Below, in pieces: positions 25,522-34,513 of a stretch of DNA of 60,899 nucleotides (the stretch's first letter is position 1; every line of letters begins with the position of its first letter). The stretch lies in assembly GCA_030706145.1 (NCBI GenBank), contig JAUZPB010000016.1, forward strand, positions 1 to 60,899. The letters are read 5' to 3'. The stretch is from Bacteroidota bacterium (GTDB lineage: Bacteria; Bacteroidota; Ignavibacteria; Ignavibacteriales; SURF-24). Under the pieces are notes generated by a model that was not told the DNA's origin, searched no databases, and saw only the letters and a list, made by a program, of their open reading frames with translations. Made by a program: the position numbers and the translations under genes.

Positions 25522-26574
25522 TTGAAGCTGAAGAATGACATATTTTTAAGAGCCTGCAAAAGAGAGCCGGTTGAAAGAACCCCTATCTGGATAATGCGCC
25601 AGGCAGGAAGATATTTGCCCGAATACAGAGCCGTAAGGGAAAAAGCAGACTTCCTGACAATGTGCAAAACTCCAGAGCTTGCCTCCGAAGTAACAATTCA
25701 GCCTGTCGATATTTTAGGTGTCGATGCGGCTATAATATTTTCTGATATACTCGTTATTCCAGAAGCAATGGGGATGCACCTTGAGATGCATGAGGGAAAG
25801 GGACCCATTTTTCCTGACCCTATACGCAAGGAATCTGACTTTAAGAATCTGCGTGATATTTCCCCAGAAAAAGATCTGAAATATGTCCTCGATGCAGTTT
25901 CTCTTACAAAAAAGGAACTTAGGCAAAGGGTCCCGCTTATTGGTTTTAGCGGATCCCCATGGACTCTTTTAACTTATATGGTCGAAGGCAGAGGGTCAAA
26001 GAACTTTTCTTTCGTAAAAAAGATGATCTATAACGAACCGCAGCTTGCACACAAGATCCTGGATAAGATTTCAAGAGCCGTCTCAGATTATCTTTCTGCA
26101 AAGATAGAATCTGGCGTAAATGCAATTCAGATCTTTGATACCTGGGGAGGAATACTCTCTCAGGAGGATTTCTATGAGTTTTCTCTTAAGTATATAGCAA
26201 AGGTCATTTCAAACATTAAGAGAAAAGATGAGCCTGTAATTGTATTTGCAAAAGGAGTCCACTATGGACTTGAAAAAATTGTAGAAAGCGGAGCCGATGT
26301 CATAGGCCTTGACTGGACGATGGATCTGGGTAGTGTAAGAAATATTTTAAAAAATAAAGCAGCTCTTCAGGGCAATATGGATCCATCTGTTTTATATGCA
26401 TCTGAAGATAAGATTAAAAATGAGGCTAAAAAGGTCCTCTCCTCTTACGGCAAAGGCAGTGGACACATCTTTAACCTGGGTCATGGTATATTGCCAGATA
26501 TTGATCCGGAAAGGGCAAAAGCACTCGTCCGGTTTGTAAAAGAAGAAAGCATGAAATTTAATTCAGGAGAGTAA
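25522..26574 (+). CDS. hemE: Uroporphyrinogen decarboxylase
   Basis: This 350-residue enzyme removes four carboxyl groups from uroporphyrinogen III to give coproporphyrinogen III. The signature WIMRQAGRYLPEYR is at residues 23-36 and the active-site Asp lies in AAIIFSDILV. GFSGSPWTLLTYMVEG and FDTWGG follow. The start is TTG with GGAAAG upstream, the third successive TTG start in the operon. The 3' end is five bases from hemN. Confidence 0.97.
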   Translation: MKLKNDIFLRACKREPVERTPIWIMRQAGRYLPEYRAVREKADFLTMCKTPELASEVTIQPVDILGVDAAIIFSDILVIPEAMGMHLEMHEGKGPIFPDPIRKESDFKNLRDISPEKDLKYVLDAVSLTKKELRQRVPLIGFSGSPWTLLTYMVEGRGSKNFSFVKKMIYNEPQLAHKILDKISRAVSDYLSAKIESGVNAIQIFDTWGGILSQEDFYEFSLKYIAKVISNIKRKDEPVIVFAKGVHYGLEKIVESGADVIGLDWTMDLGSVRNILKNKAALQGNMDPSVLYASEDKIKNEAKKVLSSYGKGSGHIFNLGHGILPDIDPERAKALVRFVKEESMKFNSGE

Positions 26575-26579
26575 AACTT

Positions 26580-27989
26580 ATGTTTCAGATAGATTTGGAT
26601 AAGGTTAGAAAATATGATAAGCCTGGTCCAAGATATACAAGTTATCCAACAGCTCCCCAGTTCAACGAGAGCTTCAGGCACGAACAGTATCTTGATGAGA
26701 TCATTAAAACCAATTATGTCAAGGATCCCTCCTCTTCCGGCCAGGGCGGAATAGCTGATCTTCCGGATATTTCACTTTATTATCATATCCCCTTTTGCGA
26801 TACTCTCTGTTACTTCTGCGGATGTAATATGTTAGTTACAAGAAACCGCCAGAGAGTAAAAGAATATGTTAAATATCTTAAGAAGGAAATTGACCTTCTG
26901 CGCACCTATATTTTGCCCGATAGGAAAGTTACACAGCTGCACTGGGGCGGCGGAACACCAACTCACCTGGATCCTGATGAGATTGATGACCTGATAAGCT
27001 ATATAGCCCAATCATTTAATTTTAAGCCTGAGGTTGAGGCTGGATGCGAAATTGATCCGCGCGGACTGACAAAGCCGCACCTTGAGGCTCTTCGTAAAGG
27101 GGGCTTTAACAGAATAAGTATGGGCGTTCAGGACTTTAATGAAAAAGTTCAGAAAGCTGTCAACAGAATTCAACCTGAAGATATTACGCGCCAGACAGTT
27201 AATTGGGTAAGAGAACTTGGATTTAATAGCATTAACCTTGACCTTATGTACGGATTGCCTTTTCAAAGCCTTCAGTCTTTTGAACAGACAGTCGACAAAG
27301 TAATTGATATTTCTCCTGATAGAATTGCTGTCTTTAATTATGCGCATGTCCCCTGGATGAAAAAGCATATGGCTCTAATCCACCCAGAGGACCTTCCTGC
27401 ACCCGAGGAGAAACTCCAGATATTAAAGATGACCATTGAAAAACTTACATCTGCAGGATATGTATTTATTGGAATGGATCACTTTGCAAAACCTGATGAT
27501 GAGCTTTCAGTTGCATTCAGGGAAAAGAAACTCTACAGGAATTTTCAGGGCTATAGCACAAACGCAGGGGCTGATCTTTATGCTATGGGAATAACAGCTA
27601 TTAGCCAGCTGCCTAGAATATACGCACAGAACTTTAAGACAGAAAAAGAATATTTCCAAGCCCTCGATGAAGAGATACTTCCTGTTGTAAAAGGATACCA
27701 TCTTAATGATGATGACTTCTTGAGACGCCGCGTGATAATGAGGCTAATGTGTGACTTTGAGCTGAATATTCCAAAAGTTGAAAAAGAATTTAATATCAAT
27801 TTCAGAGAGTATTTTGCCTGGGGACTGAACAATATGAAGCAGCACATTGACGATGGACTTGTCCAGCTTACTGGCGATGAAATAAAAGTAACTGAAATGG
27901 GAAGACTCCTTATTAGAAACATCGCAATGAACTTTGACGGATATATTGAACGCAAAGAAGATACTGCAAGGTATTCAAGAACAGTCTGA
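26580..27989 (+). CDS. hemN: Oxygen-independent coproporphyrinogen III dehydrogenase (radical SAM)
   Basis: This 469-residue radical-SAM enzyme converts coproporphyrinogen III to protoporphyrinogen IX without oxygen. The 4Fe-4S cluster motif is Cys73-x3-Cys77-x2-Cys80 with the HemN-specific Cys82 (PFCDTLCYFCGC). The N-terminal trip-wire KYDKPGPRYTSYPTAP marks true HemN rather than HemW or heme chaperones. The SAM-binding GGGTPTHL follows. AGGAGAG in the end of hemE serves as its ribosome-binding site, so the two are translationally linked. Confidence 0.97.
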   Translation: MFQIDLDKVRKYDKPGPRYTSYPTAPQFNESFRHEQYLDEIIKTNYVKDPSSSGQGGIADLPDISLYYHIPFCDTLCYFCGCNMLVTRNRQRVKEYVKYLKKEIDLLRTYILPDRKVTQLHWGGGTPTHLDPDEIDDLISYIAQSFNFKPEVEAGCEIDPRGLTKPHLEALRKGGFNRISMGVQDFNEKVQKAVNRIQPEDITRQTVNWVRELGFNSINLDLMYGLPFQSLQSFEQTVDKVIDISPDRIAVFNYAHVPWMKKHMALIHPEDLPAPEEKLQILKMTIEKLTSAGYVFIGMDHFAKPDDELSVAFREKKLYRNFQGYSTNAGADLYAMGITAISQLPRIYAQNFKTEKEYFQALDEEILPVVKGYHLNDDDFLRRRVIMRLMCDFELNIPKVEKEFNINFREYFAWGLNNMKQHIDDGLVQLTGDEIKVTEMGRLLIRNIAMNFDGYIERKEDTARYSRTV

Positions 27990-28028
27990 TTGGTCTCTGT
28001 TAAAAGATATTAGAAGAAAGGACAAATA

Positions 28029-28991
28029 ATGGATAAAACGGCTGTGGTTCTTTTTAATTTGGGAGGTCCCGATTCTCTTGAAGCGGTTGAACCTTTTCTG
28101 ACAAATCTTTTTAGTGACAGGGATATTTTTAACCTTCCCTTCCAAGACTATCTTGCTCAATATATTGCAAGAAAAAGAGCCCCGAAGGTAATAAAGGAAT
28201 ATGAACTTATTGGGGGAAAATCTCCCATAGGGCACTGGACAGGCTTGCAAAGAGCAATGCTGGAGGATAAACTGCGCAAACTAAATCCTCTTACAGATGT
28301 TTATGTTGCTATGAGGTACTGGCATCCTCTTACTAAAGATGTTGCAAAAGAAGTTGCTGAAAAAAATTATGACAAAGTGATTCTTCTTCCCTTATATCCC
28401 CATTATTCTATTTCCACTACAGGCTCGTCTTTCAACGAGTGGAAAAGAGAATATAAGGGCAATAGCGCAAAGCTTGTATATATAAATGACTATTATGAAA
28501 ATGAGACCTATGCCAGAGCCATAAACAAAAGAATCGATGAGGCACTCTTAAAGTTTCCTGAAGAAGTCAGACATCAGGTTCAGCTTGTCTTTAGTGCACA
28601 TGGCACCCCTGTCAGCTTTGTTAAGAAGGGAGACCCATATAGTGGACAGATAAAAAAGACAGTTCAGCTTGTAATGAAACTTAGAAATAATTCTCATGAA
28701 TTTCATGAATGCTTTCAAAGCAAGGTCGGACCTGTAAAATGGCTCGAACCTTCAACAGATAAGATGATTGAAGAACTTGCGCTAAAGGGGAAAAAACATT
28801 TGCTTATAATTCCAATTAGCTTTGTCTCAGATCATGTTGAAACACTTTATGAACTTGGGATTGAATATAAACATGTTGCAGACAGGTCCGGCATTGTAAA
28901 CTATATTGTAATGACAGGACTTAATGATTCTCTCCTTTTCATCGATGCTTTATGCGATCTTGTTAATGAAGAGGTTGCAGGTGAAAGCTGA
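28029..28991 (+). CDS. hemH: Ferrochelatase
   Basis: This 320-residue enzyme inserts Fe2+ into the porphyrin ring. Family marks: NLGGPDSLEAVEPFL at the start, MRYWHP, the metal-site His in FSAHGTPVSF, and the second-lobe CFQSKVGPVKWLEPST…L with FVSDHVETLYELGIEY. GAAAGGACAA before ATG 28029 is a good ribosome-binding site. No transmembrane anchor is visible. It sits between hemN and hemG, so the last three steps are adjacent. Confidence 0.97.
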   Translation: MDKTAVVLFNLGGPDSLEAVEPFLTNLFSDRDIFNLPFQDYLAQYIARKRAPKVIKEYELIGGKSPIGHWTGLQRAMLEDKLRKLNPLTDVYVAMRYWHPLTKDVAKEVAEKNYDKVILLPLYPHYSISTTGSSFNEWKREYKGNSAKLVYINDYYENETYARAINKRIDEALLKFPEEVRHQVQLVFSAHGTPVSFVKKGDPYSGQIKKTVQLVMKLRNNSHEFHECFQSKVGPVKWLEPSTDKMIEELALKGKKHLLIIPISFVSDHVETLYELGIEYKHVADRSGIVNYIVMTGLNDSLLFIDALCDLVNEEVAGES

Positions 28992-29072
28992 AAAATGTAT
29001 TATTATGCAAGCGTAGAGTAAATCTGTAAAAATTATCTTTTTTTGTGAAAATAAAAATTTAAAGTGGAGAAT

Positions 29073-30446
29073 ATGAATAAAAGAATTGTCATCCTGGGAG
29101 CAGGTATCTCCGGCCTTGCTACTGCATACTGGCTGATGAAAGAAGGACTTGATGTTGTTGTTCTTGAAAAAGCTCCTGATGTTGGCGGCGCAATGAACAG
29201 CAGAAATGAAAATGGTTATATGGTTGATTATGGCCCTAATAGTGGCCTTGAGACTACACCTTTGATAAGAAAGCTTGTTGAAGAGACGGGAATTATTGAC
29301 CAGATGATTTATGCAAATCAGGAAGGCAACAAACGTTATATCCTGCGCGATGGAGAGCTTCATGCACTTCCAATGAATCCTCCTGCTTTTTTGAAGACAA
29401 AACTCTTTTCTGCAAAAGCTAAATTAAGATTATTTGCAGAACCATTTATCGGAAGGTCCGAAGATGGATACTACCAGAGCATTTCTGATTTTGTCAAAAG
29501 AAGACTTGGCCAGGAATTCCTTGACTATGCAATAAACCCATTTGTTGCAGGTGTCTATGCAGGTAATCCGGATGAACTGAGCGTAAAGTCTGCCTTCCCA
29601 AAACTCTACAGGCTTGAAGAGGAATATGGTGGACTTATAAAAGGGACAATAAAAGGGGCCAGGGAAAGAAAAAAAAGAAACGAGGAATCGAAGCAAAGCG
29701 CTAAGATGTTCTCCTTTAAAGATGGAATGCAGACCTTTCCAAAGGCAATATCAGAAAAGCTTGGAAGCGATAGGATTATACTTAATGCTGAGATAAAGAA
29801 AATTTCAAAGTCTGGTAGTTGTTATGTAATTCATTATACTCAAAATGGAAATACAAAAGTCCTTGAGTCTGAAATAATTATTTCGGCTCTTCCTGCTTAT
29901 TCGGCTTGCTATGCTTTTAAGGACTTTGATGATAAATTATATTCTCATCTTAAATCACTTTACTATCCACCCGTAAAAGTTCTTTTCCTGGGGTATGAAA
30001 AAAAAGCAATTGGCAGAGCTCTTGACGGCTTTGGATTTCTGATACCTGAAAAAGAGAAAAGATCTTTCCTAGGTGCTATATGGAGTTCGGTTATATTTAA
30101 TAACAGGGCCCCCGAGGGCCATGCAGCCTTTACACTCTTTGTTGGTGGTGCCCGCTCACCTGAACTCTTTGATAGCCCTGAAAAGGAACTTTACAATAAG
30201 GTAATTGGCGAGTTTCACAAGATAATGAATATTTCTGAAGATCCTGTCTTTAGGGCCGAAAGAATGTGGACCAAGGCTATACCACAGTATAACATTGGAT
30301 ATATTGAACATGAAAGATATTTCGACGAATTTGAAAAAGCTAACAAAGGAATTCTTTTAAGCGGCAATTTCAGGGGGGGAATTGCTGTGGGAGACTGTAT
30401 AAAGAGTTCAGAGATTGTTTATAAAAAAGCACTTGACCTGCTTTAA
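29073..30446 (+). CDS. hemG: Protoporphyrinogen oxidase (FAD-dependent, HemY/HemG type)
   Basis: This flavoenzyme of 457 residues oxidises protoporphyrinogen IX to protoporphyrin IX. The dinucleotide motif is at the N-terminus (RIVILGAGISGLATAYWL). The FAD-contacting segment PDVGGAMNSRNENGYMVDYGPNSG and the closing GNFRGGIAVGDCIKSS are typical of the monoamine-oxidase-like family. The ATG at 29073 is the first sensible start; a GTG three codons earlier lacks a ribosome-binding site, though GGAGA is rather close to the ATG. HemN plus this enzyme and no HemQ in view favours the protoporphyrin-dependent route. Confidence 0.94.
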   Translation: MNKRIVILGAGISGLATAYWLMKEGLDVVVLEKAPDVGGAMNSRNENGYMVDYGPNSGLETTPLIRKLVEETGIIDQMIYANQEGNKRYILRDGELHALPMNPPAFLKTKLFSAKAKLRLFAEPFIGRSEDGYYQSISDFVKRRLGQEFLDYAINPFVAGVYAGNPDELSVKSAFPKLYRLEEEYGGLIKGTIKGARERKKRNEESKQSAKMFSFKDGMQTFPKAISEKLGSDRIILNAEIKKISKSGSCYVIHYTQNGNTKVLESEIIISALPAYSACYAFKDFDDKLYSHLKSLYYPPVKVLFLGYEKKAIGRALDGFGFLIPEKEKRSFLGAIWSSVIFNNRAPEGHAAFTLFVGGARSPELFDSPEKELYNKVIGEFHKIMNISEDPVFRAERMWTKAIPQYNIGYIEHERYFDEFEKANKGILLSGNFRGGIAVGDCIKSSEIVYKKALDLL

Positions 30447-30507
30447 GTTAAATAAGCCAGGGCCAATTGAATAAAAATTGAATTTAATAATACATTGGAG
30501 AAATTTA

Positions 30508-31494
30508 ATGGCTAATTATCCGACTAAAAGATTGAGAAGACTTCGTTATAATCCTGTCGTAAGGGATATGATTAGGGAAACACATCTGGATAAGAGCGAT
30601 CTTATCTATCCGCTTTTTGTAGTCCATGGAACGAATGTAAAAAAAGAAATTAAATCGATGCCGGGCGTCTATCAGATGTCTATAGATGTCCTTGTTGAGG
30701 AATGCAAAGAGGTCTCATCCTTAGGTATTCCATCTGTACTGCTTTTTGGTATTCCCGAGCACAAGGATGAAAGGGGTTCCGAGGCCTATGATAGTAATGG
30801 AATTATACAGCAGGCCGTGCGGGCAATAAAATCAAATCTTCCAAACCTTCTCGTTGTAACTGATGTTTGCCTTTGCGAATATACATCGCATGGACATTGT
30901 GGCGTCTTAGATGGTGAAGAGATATTAAACGATGAGACAGTTTCACTCCTTGCTAAAGAAGCCGTTTCCCATGCTGAGGCCGGAGCCGATATTATTGCCC
31001 CTTCAGATATGATGGACGGGCGTATTGCTTCAATTAGAAAGGCTCTTGATTATAAAGGATTTTCAAAAACACCTATTATGAGCTATGCCGCAAAATATGC
31101 CTCGGGATTCTATGGACCTTTCAGAGATGCTGCTGAATCTACACCGGCCTTTGGCGACAGGCGCTCTCATCAGATGGATGTGGCTAATGCAGAGGAGGCT
31201 TTAAGAGAAGTTGAGGCTGATGTAGAAGAAGGAGCCGATATTGTTATGGTTAAACCTGCAGGGGCTTATCTGGATATCATTTACAGGGTAAAGGAAAAGT
31301 TCGGCTTGCCTACTGCCGCCTATCAGGTATCGGGTGAATATTCAATGATTAAAGGTGCTTCAAAACTCGGCTGGATCGATGAGGAAAGAGTCATGATTGA
31401 ATCTGTCCTTGCAATCAAGCGCGCTGGTGCAGATATTATTATTACTTACTTTGCAAAAGATATTGCTAAATATCTAGATAGGACAAGAAAATAA
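30508..31494 (+). CDS. hemB: Delta-aminolevulinic acid dehydratase (porphobilinogen synthase)
   Basis: This 328-residue enzyme condenses two aminolevulinates to porphobilinogen. The zinc-site cysteines are Cys121, Cys123 and Cys131 ([13 protein letters not shown]), placing it in the zinc-dependent group. The Schiff-base lysines are Lys196 ([17 protein letters not shown]) and Lys249 (MVKPAGAY). ATG 30508 with TTGGAGAAA upstream is better than the ATT/TTG-like start ten codons earlier. It is the last operon gene, closed by a strong terminator. Confidence 0.97.
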   Translation: MANYPTKRLRRLRYNPVVRDMIRETHLDKSDLIYPLFVVHGTNVKKEIKSMPGVYQMSIDVLVEECKEVSSLGIPSVLLFGIPEHKDERGSEAYDSNGIIQQAVRAIKSNLPNLLVVTDVCLCEYTSHGHCGVLDGEEILNDETVSLLAKEAVSHAEAGADIIAPSDMMDGRIASIRKALDYKGFSKTPIMSYAAKYASGFYGPFRDAAESTPAFGDRRSHQMDVANAEEALREVEADVEEGADIVMVKPAGAYLDIIYRVKEKFGLPTAAYQVSGEYSMIKGASKLGWIDEERVMIESVLAIKRAGADIIITYFAKDIAKYLDRTRK

Positions 31495-31520
31495 AGACCT
31501 CTTTTTAACTTTAGTTTTTA

Positions 31521-31561
31521 AGATGCGCCAAAGTAAATTTTACTTTGTCGCATCTTTTTTT
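31521..31561 (+). terminator. Terminator of the heme operon
   Basis: AGATGCG…CAAAGTAAA pairs with TTTACTTTG…CGCATCT (31521-31554) with one mismatch, followed by TTTTTTT. Confidence 0.93.
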
Positions 31562-31822
31562 CACTAGCTTTTTCTTCACTAGATTTTCCCTTGTTTGGAT
31601 CTTTCCCCGGCCGACTTTTTTCTTAGTTAGCTCTTTTTCTTGGCACCTATTTTCACTACCTATTTTTACTAGTTCATTCCTGTAAGAATTAGTTTTGTTA
31701 GAATTAGCTTAATGTAAGTTTTTTTTATCGATTTACTTTAGCGATAAAAATCAATAAATTAAAAAAATATCAGTTGTATCTATGGCTAAAAAAACAGCAG
31801 GCTTTATTTTATAAGAGGAATA
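31562..31822. other. T-rich spacer before the sensor kinase, with an inverted repeat
   Basis: No gene is seen. The first 120 bases are a low-complexity pyrimidine tract with repeated TTCACTAG words. A perfect inverted repeat TTTTTATCG (31722-31730) / CGATAAAAA (31742-31750) encloses a near-consensus -7 sequence (TACTTTAG, 31734-31741), about 75 bases before the kinase start. It could be an operator. Confidence 0.4.
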
Positions 31823-34513
31823 ATGGAAGAGGGAGATTATATACGGGTTCTTTTGATCGAAGATAATCTCGGTGATGCTAAGTTTATTAATGAAATGATC
31901 AATGAAGCCAGAGATTTCCGCTACAAGTTTGATCATGCATTCAGACTCTCTACCGGATTAGAATATATTCAAAAGAAAAAATTTGACATTATTCTTTTGG
32001 ATCTTGGCCTGCCAGACAGCATTGGTCTGGAGACCCTTATTGAAGTACATTCTGCAGCTGAATCAACTCCAATTGTAATTATGACTGGCCTTGATGATGA
32101 TGAGCTAGGCCTTAAAGCCGTGCAATTGGGAGCTCAGGACTATATCGTGAAACTCCAGATAGATAGTAACCTCCTTATCCGGTCAATTCGCTATGCAATT
32201 GAAAGGAAAAAAATATCTCAGAAGTTAATAGAAAGTCAAACAAATCTGGCAGAAGCACAGAAAATAGCACATCTTGGGAACTATGAAGTATTGCCCTCCG
32301 GAAATTGGATTACCGCTTCTGAGGAAGCCTGCAGGATACTTGGGCGCGATCCGGACCTGGGCCCAGGGGGTATGAATGAGTATCTCTTTGAACTTATACA
32401 TCCAGAGGATAGAGATACTGTAAAATGCTTTGTAGAAAAAGTAATAAAAGATAAAGTTCCGGTTGAAATGGATTTTAGAGCCGCAATGCCAAACGGTGAC
32501 ATAAAGTATATCCATAACATTATCCGCCCTGTGCTTGATAGTTCTTCGGGTGAAGTAACCAAACTCTTTGGCATTATAATGGATATAACGGGACAAAAAT
32601 TAAATGAGAAGGCTCTTATTGAAAGTGAAGAACTTTCGCGCGCTGTCTTTGAACAAGCTGCCGTTGGAATAGCCTTGATTGCATTGGACGGTAGGTTCTT
32701 TAGTGTAAATGACAGATTCTGCCAGATAGCAGGACGCTTGCGCCAGGACCTGCTTGGACTTACAGTCTCTGATATTACTCATCCGGATGACCTTCAAAGG
32801 GATATGGAATTCCTTCAGAGACTTAAAGATAAGGAGATCAATGCCTATTCTCTTGAGAAAAGATATATCAGGCAAGATGGTTTTTATGTCTGGGCAAACA
32901 TTACCGTTTCATCAATGTATAGCTCAAACGGGCAACTAAAATATTTTCTGGATGTAGTAGAAGATATCACTGAACGCAAATGGGCTGATGAAGCCCGACT
33001 GCAAAGTGAAGAGACGGCCCATGCCTTCATGACTGCAATAACAGATTCGGCAATGACAATTGATAGCACTGGGCTTATACTTGCTGGAAACGAAACTGCC
33101 GCAAACAGATTCGGAAAACATCTGGACAGGTTTATAGGAACAAATTTCTTTAATTACTTGCCTGAGGATGTCATAGATCTGTGGAAAGAAAAACTAAGCC
33201 AGCTTCTTAAGACCAGTATGCCCGTCAGATTTGAAGATGAGAGGTTTGGACGAACCAGTGATAATATTCTCTACCCCATCTTTAACTCAAGAGGCGAAGT
33301 AACTCGAATAGCAGTACTTACAATCGATGTTACGGAAAGAAAAATAACTGAAATTGCCCTTAGAGAATCTGAAAAAAGACTCTCTACAATCTTTAAGGAA
33401 TCCCCCTCTGCTATTGCAATAATCAGAATACGCGACAATTTTATATTGGATGTAAATGCTGCCTTCGAAACACTTACCGGATATAGCCGCAAGGATATAC
33501 TTAACAGAAGTCTGGACCAGCTGAATATCTTTGCTAACCGGGATGATAGAGCAAAACTTTCTAAGACTATCGGCCAAAAAGGTGAGGTCCGTAATTATGA
33601 AATGAGCTTTCTGGCTAAAGATAGAAGTAATATAACAGTGCTACTATCAGCTATACAAATGGAAGTCGCCGGTGAGCAAAGCTTCCTTGTAGTTATTCAC
33701 GATATAACTGAAAGAAAAAAAGCATTAGAACAGATTGAAAAATATGTAGAAGAACTGCAGCAAAATAAGACTCTCCTTGAAGAAAGCGCAAACGAGCTTT
33801 CGCTGCTTAATCAGAAACTAAATGAGTCGAACTTAAATAAAGACAAATTCTTCTCAATTCTTGCACACGACCTTAGGAGCCCTTTTTCTGCACTGCTTGG
33901 CTTTGCAGAATTTTTGTCCAACCATATTGAAGAACTTACACAAGATGAAATAAAGGAATTCTCCCAGAGAATATATAAATCACTAAATAATTTATTCAAG
34001 CTAATTGAGGATCTTCTTCAGTGGTCGAGAATCCAGACAGGAAGGATCGATTATGCTCCTGTTAAATTTGACCTGCATAGAGTCGCAGACGAGACTTTGG
34101 ATATCTTTCAGGTGAATTCGTCTCAGAAAGAAATTGAAGTAAAGAACAATATTGCCCGTAATAGTTTTGTCTTTGCTGATGAGGATATGATATCTCGCGT
34201 TATTGGAAACCTTTTATCAAATGCTATAAAGTTTACTCCAAGAAAAGGGAAAATAACTTTGAGAGCTACTGAAAAAGAGGGCTTTCTTCAGTTCATAATA
34301 TCCGATACAGGTGTTGGCATAAGCAGTGATAACATGCAGAGACTTTTTAAGATAGAACAAACCCTTACAACAGAAGGCACAGAAAAAGAAAGAGGCACAG
34401 GTTTGGGACTGATTTTATGCAAGGAGTTTGTAGAGATAAATCATGGGTCTATCTCTGTTAAAAGTGAACCTGGAAAAGGAAGTGATTTTATAATTCTACT
34501 GCCTAAACCTTAA
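31823..34513 (+). CDS. Receiver-PAS4-histidine kinase
   Basis: This 896-residue soluble signalling protein opens with a receiver domain (about 7-125): acidic pair in LLIEDN, phosphoacceptor Asp60 in LLDLGLPDS, and conserved Lys in YIVKLQ. Four PAS domains follow (about 140-260, 265-390, 395-510, 515-640), each closing with a D-I/V-T-x-R/Q-K-like end. The HisKA domain has His682 in SILAHDLRSPFSALLGF. The ATPase domain has NLLSNAIKFTP, DTGVGIS and GTGLGL. With the receiver first and no transmembrane segment, it is probably activated by another kinase and by cytoplasmic PAS signals. No partner regulator is adjacent. Its last four bases overlap the convergent metalloprotease gene. Confidence 0.95.
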   Translation: MEEGDYIRVLLIEDNLGDAKFINEMINEARDFRYKFDHAFRLSTGLEYIQKKKFDIILLDLGLPDSIGLETLIEVHSAAESTPIVIMTGLDDDELGLKAVQLGAQDYIVKLQIDSNLLIRSIRYAIERKKISQKLIESQTNLAEAQKIAHLGNYEVLPSGNWITASEEACRILGRDPDLGPGGMNEYLFELIHPEDRDTVKCFVEKVIKDKVPVEMDFRAAMPNGDIKYIHNIIRPVLDSSSGEVTKLFGIIMDITGQKLNEKALIESEELSRAVFEQAAVGIALIALDGRFFSVNDRFCQIAGRLRQDLLGLTVSDITHPDDLQRDMEFLQRLKDKEINAYSLEKRYIRQDGFYVWANITVSSMYSSNGQLKYFLDVVEDITERKWADEARLQSEETAHAFMTAITDSAMTIDSTGLILAGNETAANRFGKHLDRFIGTNFFNYLPEDVIDLWKEKLSQLLKTSMPVRFEDERFGRTSDNILYPIFNSRGEVTRIAVLTIDVTERKITEIALRESEKRLSTIFKESPSAIAIIRIRDNFILDVNAAFETLTGYSRKDILNRSLDQLNIFANRDDRAKLSKTIGQKGEVRNYEMSFLAKDRSNITVLLSAIQMEVAGEQSFLVVIHDITERKKALEQIEKYVEELQQNKTLLEESANELSLLNQKLNESNLNKDKFFSILAHDLRSPFSALLGFAEFLSNHIEELTQDEIKEFSQRIYKSLNNLFKLIEDLLQWSRIQTGRIDYAPVKFDLHRVADETLDIFQVNSSQKEIEVKNNIARNSFVFADEDMISRVIGNLLSNAIKFTPRKGKITLRATEKEGFLQFIISDTGVGISSDNMQRLFKIEQTLTTEGTEKERGTGLGLILCKEFVEINHGSISVKSEPGKGSDFIILLPKP

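Noticed and set aside
31641-31656. Sigma-54-like site (TGGCAC…) before the sensor kinase
   Set aside because: The -12 position reads CA instead of GC at the required spacing, so it is not a credible sigma-54 promoter.
31562-31690. TTCACTAG-rich tract as a CRISPR-like or tandem repeat array
   Set aside because: Spacing and units are irregular and the tract is simply pyrimidine-rich low-complexity DNA.
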